A stretch of 64,000 nt of DNA, taken from Actinomadura opuntiae (GTDB lineage: Bacteria > Actinomycetota > Actinomycetes > Streptosporangiales > Streptosporangiaceae). The stretch covers positions 62,001 to 126,000 of the forward strand of contig NZ_JASNWF010000025.1 of NCBI RefSeq assembly GCF_030283205.1, given 5' to 3'. Below, piece by piece: positions 34,259 to 43,091 of this stretch. The notes beneath the pieces are model-generated. The model made no database searches and had not been told where the DNA came from. It worked only from the letters and a program-made list of their open reading frames with translations. Positions within the stretch are counted from its first letter, which is position 1; each line of letters begins with the position of its first letter. Made by a program: the position numbers and the translations under genes.

Positions 34259-34282
34259 CCCCCGGCCCGCGCGGGCCGGGGG
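34259..34282 (-). terminator. Terminator palindrome after coiled-coil gene
   Basis: Perfect 24-bp palindrome (12-bp arms, CCCCCGGCCCGC and complement) beginning 6 bp past the coiled-coil gene stop. It separates that gene from pyrG. Confidence 0.75.
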
Positions 34283-34287
34283 ACGGG

Positions 34288-36006
34288 TCAGATCCGCGGC
34301 GTCGCCGCCGTGGGCATGATGGTGCGCAGCTGCCGGGTCAGCTCGTCGATCAGGGACCGGGCCTGGTCGGCGGCCTGCCGGGCGGCGTCGCGCTCCTGGG
34401 ACAGCTCGGCGATCTGCGCGCGCTGCTCGGTGACGGCCTGGGCGAGCTGGTCGACCCACTGGTCGCGCTCGGCGAGCTTCTCGGCGACCGCGTCGCGCTC
34501 GGCGGCCATCTGCCGCATCCCGGCGACCGCCTTGTCGCGTTCACGCCCGGCCTGGTCGGCGCGGCCCCGGGCCAGCGTCAGCTCCGACTCGGCGCGGGCC
34601 TGCGACTGCACCGCGGCCTCCCGGGTGCGGTCGGCGGCCTCGCGCGCCTTGGCGCTGGCGTCGCGCTCCCGCTCGGCCTTCTTGGCGGCCTCCAGCGACT
34701 GCGCGGCCGTGTCGAGGGCCTGCTGCCGCTCGGCGTCGGCGCCCTCGGCGCGGGCGATCGCCTCCTGGGCGCGGCGCTCGGCGTCCTGCGCGCGCCGTTC
34801 GGACTCCTGGGCGCGGCGCTCGTTCTCCTGCGCACGGCGCTCGGACTCCTGGGCGCGGCGGCGGGTCTCGTCGGCCTCCTTGCCGGCGGCGACGACCGCG
34901 TGCTGCAGGTTCTGCGCGGTCATCTCGGCGTCGGTGAGCTTGGCGCGCACCGCCGACAGCTCGCTGTGCGCGGCCTCCAGCGCCCGCGACAGCTCGGCGG
35001 CCTGCTCGGCGACCCGGTCGCGCTCGGCCTCGGCGGAGCGGCGGCCGCCGACGGCGTCCTCGACGGCGCGCAGCGCGTCGTCGCGGGCCTCGCTCATCGC
35101 GTCGCGCTGCTGGATGGCCTGCCGGACGGTGGCCTCGGCCTCGGCGACGCGACGCTCGGCCTGCTCGGCCTGGGCCTGCGCCTGCTCCATCTGGGCGCGG
35201 GCCTGCTCCATCTGGGCCCGCGCCTGGTCGGCCTGCACGCGGGCCTGCTCGGCCTGGCCGCGGGCCTGGTCGGCCTGGGCGCGGCCCTGCTGCGCCTGGT
35301 TCCACGCGGCGGCCGCGTCGCGCTGCGCGGCCTCCTTCTCGTTCTGCAGGGCGGCGATCTGGGCGACGGCCTCGTTCTGCACCTCGCCGGCGCGGCGCTC
35401 GGCCTCGGCCGCCTTGCGCTCGGCGTCCACGGCGCGGCGGTCGGCCTGCTCGGCCTGGCCCCGGGCGCGCTGCACCTCGCCCCACGCCGCGGCGGCGTCG
35501 CGCTGCGCCGACTCCTTCTCCGCCTGGATCGCGGCGACCTGCGAGGCGGCCTCGTTCTGCGCCTCGGTGATGCGGCGCTCGGCGTCGACCGCGCGACGGT
35601 CGGCCTGCTCGGCCTGGCCCCGGGCGCGCTGCACCTCGCCCCACGCCGCGGCGGCGTCGCGCTGCGCCGACTCCTTCTCCGCCTGGGCCGCGGCGACCTG
35701 CGAGGCGGTCTCGCTCTGCGCCTCGGTGACCTTGCGCTCGCCGGCGGCGAGGGCGTCGCCGATGAGGTCGGCCATCTGGCGCAGCCGCTCGACGATGTCC
35801 CAGGGCTGGGCCTCGGGCTGCTCGCCCTCGGGACGGCCGGCGTCGGCGGCCTGGCCGGGCTGCTGGGGCTTGGACATCTGGATCGGCTGCTGGGCGGCAG
35901 GCACGGGGACGTCGGACCCGCGGCCCGGGTCACGTCCCATCGCGGGCCAAGGAGAACCCGCGTCCGGGACTCCGCGCGAACCACCCGATCCGTTCAGCTC
36001 ACTCAC
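34288..36006 (-). CDS. Long Ala/Gln/Glu/Arg-rich coiled-coil protein
   Basis: 572 residues. After a disordered N-terminal 75, the rest is almost continuous heptad-rich coiled coil: repeated QAEKESAQRDAAAAW, RARGQAEQADRRAVDAER and ERRAQESERRAQ blocks. A 53-residue (159-bp) unit is duplicated almost exactly. No transmembrane segment or enzyme motif. It could be a cytoskeletal or scaffold protein (compare Scy/FilP-type actinomycete filaments), but the repeats alone do not prove this. GTG start with GAGGAG upstream. Confidence 0.75.
   Translation of the reverse strand: MSELNGSGGSRGVPDAGSPWPAMGRDPGRGSDVPVPAAQQPIQMSKPQQPGQAADAGRPEGEQPEAQPWDIVERLRQMADLIGDALAAGERKVTEAQSETASQVAAAQAEKESAQRDAAAAWGEVQRARGQAEQADRRAVDAERRITEAQNEAASQVAAIQAEKESAQRDAAAAWGEVQRARGQAEQADRRAVDAERKAAEAERRAGEVQNEAVAQIAALQNEKEAAQRDAAAAWNQAQQGRAQADQARGQAEQARVQADQARAQMEQARAQMEQAQAQAEQAERRVAEAEATVRQAIQQRDAMSEARDDALRAVEDAVGGRRSAEAERDRVAEQAAELSRALEAAHSELSAVRAKLTDAEMTAQNLQHAVVAAGKEADETRRRAQESERRAQENERRAQESERRAQDAERRAQEAIARAEGADAERQQALDTAAQSLEAAKKAERERDASAKAREAADRTREAAVQSQARAESELTLARGRADQAGRERDKAVAGMRQMAAERDAVAEKLAERDQWVDQLAQAVTEQRAQIAELSQERDAARQAADQARSLIDELTRQLRTIMPTAATPRI
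35438..35686. repeat. 159-bp direct repeat inside the coiled-coil gene
   Basis: About 90 bp at 35438-35527 recur at 35597-35686, offset 159 bp (53 codons), near identical at the DNA level. This indicates recent internal duplication or ongoing homogenisation. Confidence 0.8.
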
Positions 36007-36409
36007 TGGTCTCCTCGCCTCGTGGCGCGGAGACAGCCGGGCAGGGCACCGGGACGCCCGCTCGGCTCGCTGCGTTCCTCACCTGACGGCTCGTCACTTC
36101 GCTCACACGTCTCCTCGCCGACGGCCCCGCCGGGGCCGTGTCCGCGGGGGCTGTCATGGACATGGCGCTCGCGTCACTCCTCGCCCGAGGGCTCGTCGCT
36201 CCGCTCACTGAAGGCACTCTAGTGCCGACCAGCGGAGCGTTTGCCCAGTTTGGGGTTTAGTTTCGTACTCCCTTCGCGGTGCCGGCAGGGGCCGCGGGCC
36301 TGGTCACGGCCGGTGCGGGACCCCTGTCGCCCCCACCACGGTGCCACGGGTCACATCGCGCCGCGCGGGAAAGCGCGGACCCGGCCGCCCGATGGGATGA
36401 TTCGGCACC
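36007..36409. other. Intergenic region between divergent genes
   Basis: 403 bp without a convincing gene. 36040-36215 holds several degenerate copies of a GCTCGTCACTTCGCTCAC-like word, common as dispersed repeats in actinomycetes. 36240-36275 is comparatively AT-rich (GGGGTTTAGTTTCGTAC) and is the likeliest promoter region for the divergent pair. Confidence 0.5.
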
Positions 36410-37378
36410 ATGGAGCTTCGCACCCTGTACCCGCCGATCGAGCCGTACGACTCCGGGCTGCTCGACGTCGGCGACGGCAACCGGATCCACTGGGAGGTCT
36501 GCGGGAACCCCGACGGGAAGCCGGCCGTGATGCTGCACGGCGGTCCGGGCGGCGGGTGCAGCCCGGCGCACCGCCGGCAGTTCGACCCCGAGCGGTACCG
36601 CATCGTGCTGTTCGACCAGCGCAACTGCGGCCGGAGCCTGCCGCACGCAAAGGACCCCGAGGTGTCGCTGGAGGCGAACACCACCTGGCATCTGGTGGCC
36701 GACATGGAGCGGCTGCGCGAGCACCTCGGCATCGAGCGGTGGCTGGTGTTCGGCGGCAGCTGGGGCAGCGCCCTGGCGCTGGCGTACGCGCAGACGCACC
36801 CGGAGCGGGTGACCGAGCTGGTGCTGCGCGGCATCTTCACGCTGCGGCCGTTCGAGCTGTACTGGTTCTACCAGGAGGGCGCGTCGCTCATCTTCCCGGA
36901 CCTGTGGGAGAAGTACGTCGAGCCGATCCCCGAGGACGAGCGCGAGGACCTCATCTCCGCCTTCCACGAGCGCCTCAACTCCCCCGACCGGGACGTGCGG
37001 ATCGCGGCGGCCAAGGCGTGGTCGACCTGGGAGGGCTCGACGCTGACGCTGCGTCCGGACCCGCAGCTGACGGCGGGGTTCGGGGAGCCCGACTACGCCG
37101 TCGCGTTCGCCCGCATCGAGAACCACTACTTCGTCAACGAGGGGTTCTTCGAGGAAGAGCAGCTCATCAGGGGCGTGGACAGGATCCGCCACATCCCCGC
37201 CGTCATCGTGCAGGGCCGCTACGACGTGTGCACGCCCGCGGCGACGGCGTGGGACCTGCACCGCGCGTGGCCGGAGGCGGAGTTCCACATCGTGGACGAC
37301 GCGGGCCACGCCTACAGCGAGCCGGGCATCCTGCACCGGCTCATCGAGGCGACCGACCGCTTCGCGCAGGCCGGCTGA
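36410..37378 (+). CDS. pip: Proline iminopeptidase
   Basis: 322 residues, alpha/beta hydrolase of peptidase family S33. Oxyanion motif HGGPGGG at 43-49, DQRNCGRS, nucleophile Ser117 in GGSWGS, acid Asp in GRYDVCTP and His in DDAGHAYSEPG. It releases N-terminal proline from peptides. The length and the LYPPIEPYDSGLLDVGDGNRIHWE start are typical. Cytosolic, monocistronic. Confidence 0.95.
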   Translation: MELRTLYPPIEPYDSGLLDVGDGNRIHWEVCGNPDGKPAVMLHGGPGGGCSPAHRRQFDPERYRIVLFDQRNCGRSLPHAKDPEVSLEANTTWHLVADMERLREHLGIERWLVFGGSWGSALALAYAQTHPERVTELVLRGIFTLRPFELYWFYQEGASLIFPDLWEKYVEPIPEDEREDLISAFHERLNSPDRDVRIAAAKAWSTWEGSTLTLRPDPQLTAGFGEPDYAVAFARIENHYFVNEGFFEEEQLIRGVDRIRHIPAVIVQGRYDVCTPAATAWDLHRAWPEAEFHIVDDAGHAYSEPGILHRLIEATDRFAQAG

Positions 37379-37960
37379 ACCGCCCTAACGGACACCTCCT
37401 GCCGCATTTACTGTCTGTCCGTAACCGGGGTCCGGGATCCCGTTTCCGCGCGGGTTCCCGGGCCGTCCGGAAGGTGCCCGACCGCGCCAATCCTTACTTT
37501 CGCGCTAACCCTGCCTTACCTTGCGGCAAGGGAAGAACCGCCTTGAAGGTGAGTTAGCAGGGGCTCCCAGAGGGCCGCGTCCGCCCTTTGCCCCACATCC
37601 GCCCCACGGCCCCTCGCGATGGCTCGACCTCCCGCGATGCGGCGTGACGCCGACCGCACCCCGTCCGTTGTCAGCCAATCGAAGTGACTTACCTCACACA
37701 ACCGATACACAAAAAGGCTCTGCACGCGGCCGCGGAACATTAAGGTGGCGTTCAGGAAGACGCGTGGCGACGCCGCTTGCGCAGCCGCCAGTACCTCCTG
37801 CGTAACGCCGGGAATGGCGCGCCCCGGGCCGCGGAACGGGCGGCCGAGATCAGCCCGAATTTAGCAAGCGTATTGCCATACCCGCTGCTCGCAGGACTAA
37901 ACATCCCGACGGTAACATTACGGAACGATCACCCGGCGAGATTCGCTAAGTTGCCTGGAC
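37379..37960. other. 582-bp intergenic region upstream of ectA
   Basis: No convincing gene. It contains a small dyad (ACGGACA 37388-37394 and TGTCCGT 37416-37422), a perfect short hairpin CCTTGCGGCAAGG at 37519-37531, and two AT-richer stretches (37670-37745 and 37855-37950) that are candidate promoter regions. The latter ends with CGCTAAGTT, which could be a -10, 15 bp before the ectA start. No EctR or MarR-type regulator gene is adjacent. Confidence 0.5.
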
Positions 37961-38497
37961 ATGGCAGCGCAACCCCTGGAAACACCGACCCGACGCCCCG
38001 ATCCGGACGAGACGACCGAGGACGTGCAACTCCAGGAGCCGAGCCTCACCGACGGCCCCGAACTCTGGCGGATCGCCCGCGACTCCAAGGTCCTGGACGT
38101 CAATTCCCCGTACAGCTACGCGCTGTGGTGCCGCGACTTCGCCGACACCTCCGTGGTGGCCCGCGACTCCGGCCGCGCCTGCGGATTCGTCACCGGCTAC
38201 GTCCGCCCGTCCCGCCCCGACACGTTCTTCGTGTGGCAGGTGGCGGTCGACGACGCGCACCGCGGCCAGGGCCTGGCCCGGCGGATGCTGGACCGCCTCG
38301 GCGACCGGCTGGCGGCCCGCGGCCACCGGTACATGGAGGCGACCGTGACCCCGGACAACGCCGCCTCGGCGGCGATGTTCGCTTCCTTCGCCCGGGCCCG
38401 CGGCTGCGAGCTGACCCGCGAGCCGCTGTTCGAGGCCGAGCACTTCCCGGACGGCGACCACGAGCCCGAGGTGCTGTTCCGGATCGGCCCGTTCTGA
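37961..38497 (+). CDS. ectA: L-2,4-diaminobutyrate acetyltransferase
   Basis: 178 residues, GNAT fold: ELWRIARDSKVLDVNSPYSYALWCRDFADTS (EctA-specific), TFFVWQVAVDDAHRGQGLARRML (acetyl-CoA loop) and ATVTPDNAASAAMFASFAR. It acetylates diaminobutyrate to N-gamma-acetyl-diaminobutyrate, the second step of ectoine synthesis. The N-terminal 20 residues are polar. Weak RBS. First gene of ectABCD; the 245-bp spacer to ectB is unusually long. Confidence 0.97.
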   Translation: MAAQPLETPTRRPDPDETTEDVQLQEPSLTDGPELWRIARDSKVLDVNSPYSYALWCRDFADTSVVARDSGRACGFVTGYVRPSRPDTFFVWQVAVDDAHRGQGLARRMLDRLGDRLAARGHRYMEATVTPDNAASAAMFASFARARGCELTREPLFEAEHFPDGDHEPEVLFRIGPF

Positions 38498-38742
38498 CCG
38501 AGCGGCCTGCGGCCCCTCCGCCGGCCGGGCCCCGCCCCGGAACCCCGCCCCGCACGCGTCCGCCCGGCGCCGGCACCCCGCCCGGCCCGCACTCCGCCCG
38601 CGGCGCCGCCCTCCCGGAGACCGCGGCCCGGACACCGCCCGACCGAGACCTCTCCGACACCGCATCCGACCGACACCGCTCTCGCCCGACACCGCACTCT
38701 CGCCCGACACCGCTCCCACCCCCGACCTGCCGGAGGCAGAAG
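38498..38742 (+). promoter_or_regulatory. C-rich ectA-ectB spacer with iterated CGACACCGC
   Basis: The 245-bp non-coding spacer is strongly C-over-G on the coding strand. CGACACCGC occurs at 38655, 38671, 38687 and 38705, with a variant at 38630: a 16-18-bp spacing close to two helical turns. It could be a Rho-utilisation (attenuation) segment or a protein-binding iteron. It ends in an RBS (GGAGG) before ectB. Confidence 0.5.
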
Positions 38743-40005
38743 ATGGACGTTTTCGCCCACCTGGAATCGGAAGTCCGCGGCTACTGCCGAAGCTGGCCCA
38801 CGGTGTTCAGCACCGCCCAGGGCTCCCACATCACCGATGAGAACGGCCGCACCTACCTCGATTTCTTCGCCGGCGCCGGAACCCTCAACTACGGGCACAA
38901 CAACCCGCAGCTGAAACGCCGCCTGATGGACTATCTCGCCAGCGACGCCATTGTGCACAGCCTCGACATGTACACCACGGCCAAGCGGGACTTCCTGGAA
39001 CGCTTCAACGAGCACGTGCTGGAGCCGCGCGGGCTCGACTACAAGGTCCAGTTCCCCGGGCCGGCGGGCAACAACTCGGTCGAGGCGGCGCTGAAACTGG
39101 CGCGCAAGTACACCGGGCGGGAGACCGTCGTCAGCTTCACCAACGCCTTCCACGGCATGACGCTGGGCGCGCTGGCGGTCACCGGCAACTCGATGAAGCG
39201 CACCGGCGCCGGCGTGCCGCTCGGGCACGGCGTCGCGATGCCCTATGACAACTACCTCGACGGCCGCACGCCCGACTTCCTGCTGTTCGACACGATGCTG
39301 GACGACAGCGGCAGTGGCCTGGACAAGCCCGCCGCCGTAATCGTGGAGACGGTGCAGGGCGAGGGCGGCATCAACGTCGCCACCGCCGAATGGCTGCGCG
39401 GTCTGCAGGAGCTGTGCCACCGGCACGACATCCTGCTCATCGTCGACGACGTGCAGATGGGCTGCGGCCGCACCGGCCCGTTCTTCAGCTTCGAGGACGC
39501 CGGGATCACCCCCGACATCGTCTGCCTGTCCAAGTCCCTCAGCGGCTACGGGCTGCCGTTCGCGGTCACGCTGATGAAGCGCGAGCTGGACGTGTGGGAG
39601 CCGGGCGAGCACAACGGCACCTTCCGCGGCTTCAACCCCGCGTTCGTCACCGCCGTCGCCGCGCTGGAGGACTACTGGACCGGCGAGGGCATGGAGAAGC
39701 AGACCCTGAAGAAGGGCCAGCAGGTCCAGACGGCGCTGGAGGAGATCGCGCTCGCGCACGCCGGCGCGGTCGACTCGGTCCGCGGCCGCGGCCTGGCGTG
39801 GGGCCTGGTCATGAAGGACCCGCAGGACGCGCCGAAGGTGTGCGGCGAGGCGTTCGCCCGGGGGCTGCTGATGGAGACCTCCGGTCCCGAGGGCGAGGTC
39901 GTCAAGCTGCTGCCGCCGCTCACCACCACCGAGGCCGAGCTGGCCCACGGCCTGGAGATCATCGCGGACTCCCTCGAGGCCGTCCGCCCGAAGGTGACGG
40001 CCTGA
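38743..40005 (+). CDS. ectB: Diaminobutyrate-2-oxoglutarate transaminase
   Basis: 420 residues, class III PLP aminotransferase. PLP-contacting Asp235 in LIVDDVQMGCGRTG and Schiff-base Lys264 in CLSKSLSGYG. SFTNAFHGMTLGALAVTGNS and PGPAGNNSVEAALKLARK are EctB signatures. It makes diaminobutyrate from aspartate semialdehyde and glutamate, the first step. ATG with CGGAGG upstream. Confidence 0.97.
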   Translation: MDVFAHLESEVRGYCRSWPTVFSTAQGSHITDENGRTYLDFFAGAGTLNYGHNNPQLKRRLMDYLASDAIVHSLDMYTTAKRDFLERFNEHVLEPRGLDYKVQFPGPAGNNSVEAALKLARKYTGRETVVSFTNAFHGMTLGALAVTGNSMKRTGAGVPLGHGVAMPYDNYLDGRTPDFLLFDTMLDDSGSGLDKPAAVIVETVQGEGGINVATAEWLRGLQELCHRHDILLIVDDVQMGCGRTGPFFSFEDAGITPDIVCLSKSLSGYGLPFAVTLMKRELDVWEPGEHNGTFRGFNPAFVTAVAALEDYWTGEGMEKQTLKKGQQVQTALEEIALAHAGAVDSVRGRGLAWGLVMKDPQDAPKVCGEAFARGLLMETSGPEGEVVKLLPPLTTTEAELAHGLEIIADSLEAVRPKVTA

Positions 40006-40060
40006 CCCCGGCCCGCCCGGGGGCGCCGCCGCCCCGTAACACACCGGAAAAGAGGAATCC

Positions 40061-40456
40061 ATGATCGTTCGCTCCCTTGACGAGATCATCGGCACCGAGC
40101 GCGACGTGCAGGCGCCGACCTGGTGCAGCCGCCGTTTCGTGCTGGCCAAGGAGGGCGTGGGCTTCTCGCTGCACGAGACGATCCTGTACGCGGGGACCGA
40201 GACGAGGATGTGGTACGCCAACCACATCGAGGCCGTCTACTGCATCGAGGGTGAGGGCGAGCTCACCAACGAGGAGACGGGCGAGAAGCACGAGATCAAG
40301 CCCGGCGTGATGTACCTGCTGAACGGCCACGAGCACCACACGCTGCGCGCCCACACGGACGTCAAGACGGTGTGCGTGTTCAACCCGCCGTGCACCGGCC
40401 GGGAGGTCCATGACGAGAACGGTGTCTACCCGCTGCTGACCGAGGAGGACGCATGA
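40061..40456 (+). CDS. ectC: Ectoine synthase
   Basis: 131 residues, cupin fold. MIVRSLDEIIGTERDVQAPTW, the metal-site region MWYANHIEAVYCIEGEGEL, and YLLNGHEHHTLRA are all typical. It cyclises N-gamma-acetyl-diaminobutyrate to ectoine with loss of water. GAGGAA RBS. Its stop overlaps the ectD start (ATGA). Confidence 0.97.
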   Translation: MIVRSLDEIIGTERDVQAPTWCSRRFVLAKEGVGFSLHETILYAGTETRMWYANHIEAVYCIEGEGELTNEETGEKHEIKPGVMYLLNGHEHHTLRAHTDVKTVCVFNPPCTGREVHDENGVYPLLTEEDA

Positions 40457-41361
40457 GCATCATCGAGTCCCATCCGTCGATCGACGACGCCTATCCCACC
40501 CGCAAGGCCGCCGAGGCCGCGCTGCTGTACCGGCAGGACCCGGTCGTGTACGGCGGCCCCCAGGACGGCCCCGTCGACGCCGCCACCCTCGACTCCTTCG
40601 ACCGCGACGGCTTCCTGAGCGTCGAGCAGCTGCTCGCGCCGGAGGAGGTGGAGGACTACCGCGCCGAGCTGCGCCGGCTGGCCTCCGACCCGCAGATCCT
40701 CGCCGACGAGCGCACCGTCACCGAGCGCGGCTCGGACGAGGTCCGGTCCATCTTCGAGGTGCACAAGATCAGCGAGGTGTTCGCCCAGCTCGTGCGGGAC
40801 CCGCGGGTGGTCGGCCGGGCCCGGCAGATCCTCGGCTCGGACGTGTACGTGCACCAGAGCCGGGTCAACTACAAGCCGGGGTTCACCGGCAAGGACTTCT
40901 ACTGGCACTCCGACTTCGAGACCTGGCACGCCGAGGACGGCATGCCGAGGATGCGCGCGGTGAGCATTTCCATCGCGCTGACGGAGAATTTCGTGCACAA
41001 TGGCGGGCTAATGATCATGCCTGGCTCGCACAAGACGTTCGTGGCCTGCGTCGGGGAGACCCCGGCCGACCACTACAAGGAGTCGCTGCGCGGGCAGGAG
41101 ATCGGGACCCCCGACCCGAACAGCCTGTCGATCCTGGCCGACAAGCACGGGATCGAGCTGTTCACCGGGCCCGCCGGCTCGGCCACCATGTTCGACTGCA
41201 ACTGCATGCACGGCTCCAACGGGAACATCACCCCGTTCCCCCGCTCCAACGTGTTCATCGTGTTCAACAGCGTGGAGAACACGTGCGTCGAGCCGTTCTC
41301 CGCTCCGGCCCCGCGCCCGGCGTTCATCGGGGCGCGCGACTTCACCCCCGTCCGCGACTGA
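40453..41361 (+). CDS. ectD: Ectoine 5-hydroxylase
   Basis: 302 residues, Fe(II)/2-oxoglutarate dioxygenase. Iron ligands His152 and Asp154 (FYWHSDFETWHAEDG, the EctD signature) and His253 (CMHGSNGN). RVNYKPGFTGKDF and NVFIVFNSVEN are present. It hydroxylates ectoine to 5-hydroxyectoine using O2. Translationally coupled to ectC. A strong hairpin lies between it and ehuB. Confidence 0.97.
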   Translation: MSIIESHPSIDDAYPTRKAAEAALLYRQDPVVYGGPQDGPVDAATLDSFDRDGFLSVEQLLAPEEVEDYRAELRRLASDPQILADERTVTERGSDEVRSIFEVHKISEVFAQLVRDPRVVGRARQILGSDVYVHQSRVNYKPGFTGKDFYWHSDFETWHAEDGMPRMRAVSISIALTENFVHNGGLMIMPGSHKTFVACVGETPADHYKESLRGQEIGTPDPNSLSILADKHGIELFTGPAGSATMFDCNCMHGSNGNITPFPRSNVFIVFNSVENTCVEPFSAPAPRPAFIGARDFTPVRD

Positions 41362-41409
41362 CCCCGCGTCACATTTCCCGCTCCCAACCGGATATCCCCG
41401 ACGACAGGT

Positions 41410-41450
41410 CCCGCGCCCGCGGAGGGCCTCACGGCCCCCGCGGGCGCGGG
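41410..41450 (+). terminator. Hairpin between ectD and ehuB
   Basis: Perfect 13-bp outer stem (41410-41422 with 41438-41450), a single A bulge, and 5 further pairs capped by TCAC, 18 bp in all. It sits 49 bp past the ectD stop and 27 bp before the ehuB start. It may terminate partly or protect the upstream mRNA, making importer expression lower than biosynthesis. Confidence 0.7.
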
Positions 41451-41477
41451 CCACCCCCATCCTGCAGGAGTTCAACG

Positions 41478-42371
41478 ATGACTTCCTCGAGACGAGACTT
41501 CCTCCGCACCGCCGTTCTGCTGTCCGCCGCGGTCCCGCTGGCCGCGGCGGGCTGCTCCACGACGGATCCGGACAAGGAGGTCTCCGGCGGCGGCACCCTC
41601 GACAAGGCCAAGAAGGCCGGCAAGATCACCGTCGGGTTCGCCAACGAGGCCCCCTACGGCTACACCGACAAGGACGGCAAGCTGACCGGCGAGGCGCCCG
41701 AGCTGGCCCGGGTCATCTTCAAGAAGCTCGGCATCGACAAGGTCGAGGGCGTCCAGGTCGACTTCGGCGGCCTGATCGGCGGGCTCAACGCCAAGCGGTT
41801 CGACGCGATCGCCGCCGGCATGTTCATCACCCCCGAGCGGTGCGCGTCCGCGGCGTTCGCCAACCCCGAGTACGTCGCCAAGAGCGCGTTCATGGTGCCG
41901 AAGGGCAACCCGAAGAAGCTCACCGACCAGAACTCCCCCGCCAAGGCGGGCGTCACGGTCGGCGTGCTGACCGGCGCGGTCGAGCAGGGCTACGCCGAGA
42001 AGAGCGGGGTCAGCAAGAGCAAGATCAAGACGTTCGCGGACCAGGCGAGCGCCTTCGAGGGCCTGAAGGCCGGGCGCATCGACTGCATCTGGCTGACCCG
42101 CATCTCGCTGGCCGACCTGCTGTCCAAGCACCAGGACGGCAAGTACGAGGTGACCGACGCGTTCACGCCCGTCATCGGCGGCAAGGAGCAGCTCGGCGCC
42201 GGCGCGTTCGTGTTCCGCAAGGCCGACTCGGACCTGCTGAACGGCTGGAACACCCAGCTCGCCGCGCTGCAGAAGAGCAACCAGCTGCTGCCGGTCCTGC
42301 AGCCGTTCGGGTTCACCCAGGCGGAGATGCCGGGCCCGGCCGACACCGCCGCCAAGTTCTGCCAGGGCTGA
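41478..42371 (+). CDS. ehuB: Ectoine/hydroxyectoine-binding lipoprotein
   Basis: 297 residues. Tat-like SRRDFLRTAV signal and lipobox AAAGC (Cys26), then a family-3 solute-binding fold (ITVGFANEAPYGYTDKDGKLTGEAPELARVIFKKLG). The EhuB branch is supported by the position directly after ectABCD and by the motif AIAAGMFITPERCA. It scavenges external ectoine for uptake. ATG preceded by GCAGGAG. An open extension upstream is non-coding. Confidence 0.9.
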   Translation: MTSSRRDFLRTAVLLSAAVPLAAAGCSTTDPDKEVSGGGTLDKAKKAGKITVGFANEAPYGYTDKDGKLTGEAPELARVIFKKLGIDKVEGVQVDFGGLIGGLNAKRFDAIAAGMFITPERCASAAFANPEYVAKSAFMVPKGNPKKLTDQNSPAKAGVTVGVLTGAVEQGYAEKSGVSKSKIKTFADQASAFEGLKAGRIDCIWLTRISLADLLSKHQDGKYEVTDAFTPVIGGKEQLGAGAFVFRKADSDLLNGWNTQLAALQKSNQLLPVLQPFGFTQAEMPGPADTAAKFCQG

Positions 42372-42374
42372 TCG

Positions 42375-43091
42375 GTGTCACAGGTCCTCGACGGCTATCA
42401 CCAGTGGCTGGAGGGCGCGTGGCTGACCTTCCGGCTCACCGTGTTCGGCGGCGCGGTCGCCCTCGTGCTCGCCCTGGTCTTCGGCCTGGCGGGCACCGCG
42501 CGCAGCCCGTGGGTGCGCCTGCTGAACCGGGTGTACGTGGAGTTCTTCCGCGGCACGGCCACCCTCGTCCTGCTGTACTGGTTCTTCTACGCGCTGCCCC
42601 TCATCGGCCTGCGGTTCACCACGCTGTTCGCGGCGGTGCTCGCGCTCGGCATGAACGTCGGCGCGTACGGCGCCGAGGTGGTGCGCGGCTCGGTCAACGC
42701 GGTGCCCAAGGCGCAGTTCGAGGCGACGGTCGCGCTGAACTTCACGCCGTTCCAGCGGATGCGGCGCGTCCTGCTGCCGCAGGCGTTCGCGCTGATGCTG
42801 CCGCCGTTCGGCAACCTGCTCATCGAGCTGATGAAGGGCACCGCCATCGTCTCGCTCGTCGGGCTGGTCGACATCACGCGGGTGTCCAAGAACGTGCAGG
42901 GCAGCACCGGGCAGACCGTCTGGTCGTTCACCGTGGCGCTGGTGCTGTACTTCGTGATCGCGCAGGTGCTGCAGCTGTTCGTCCGCTACGCCGAGCGGCG
43001 GGTGGACCGGATGCTCGGCCGCCGTCCCTCCCGTGAGCCCAAGCTCGGCACGGTCGCGGCGGGCGCCCCCGGAGCGGGGGTGGCCGGCTGA
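42375..43091 (+). CDS. ehuC: Ectoine ABC transporter permease
   Basis: 238 residues, HisMQ-type permease with about five helices. LTFRLTVFGGAVALVLALVFG, YVEFFRGTATLVLLYWFFYALP and the EAA loop FEATVALNFTPFQRMRRVLLPQA. GTG start 3 bp after the ehuB stop. The stop overlaps the ehuD ATG by one base. It forms the pore with EhuD. Confidence 0.9.
   Translation: MSQVLDGYHQWLEGAWLTFRLTVFGGAVALVLALVFGLAGTARSPWVRLLNRVYVEFFRGTATLVLLYWFFYALPLIGLRFTTLFAAVLALGMNVGAYGAEVVRGSVNAVPKAQFEATVALNFTPFQRMRRVLLPQAFALMLPPFGNLLIELMKGTAIVSLVGLVDITRVSKNVQGSTGQTVWSFTVALVLYFVIAQVLQLFVRYAERRVDRMLGRRPSREPKLGTVAAGAPGAGVAG

Noticed and set aside
35999..36217. 72-codon minus-strand frame upstream of the coiled-coil gene
   Set aside because: Made of dispersed repeat words, no RBS, no recognisable fold.
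37519..37545. Iron-box-like sequence upstream of ectA
   Set aside because: Only fragments of a DmdR/IdeR consensus are present; the hairpin explains the symmetry.
37516..37740. 74-codon minus-strand frame upstream of ectA
   Set aside because: Poor codon bias, no RBS, lies in a promoter-like AT-richer region.
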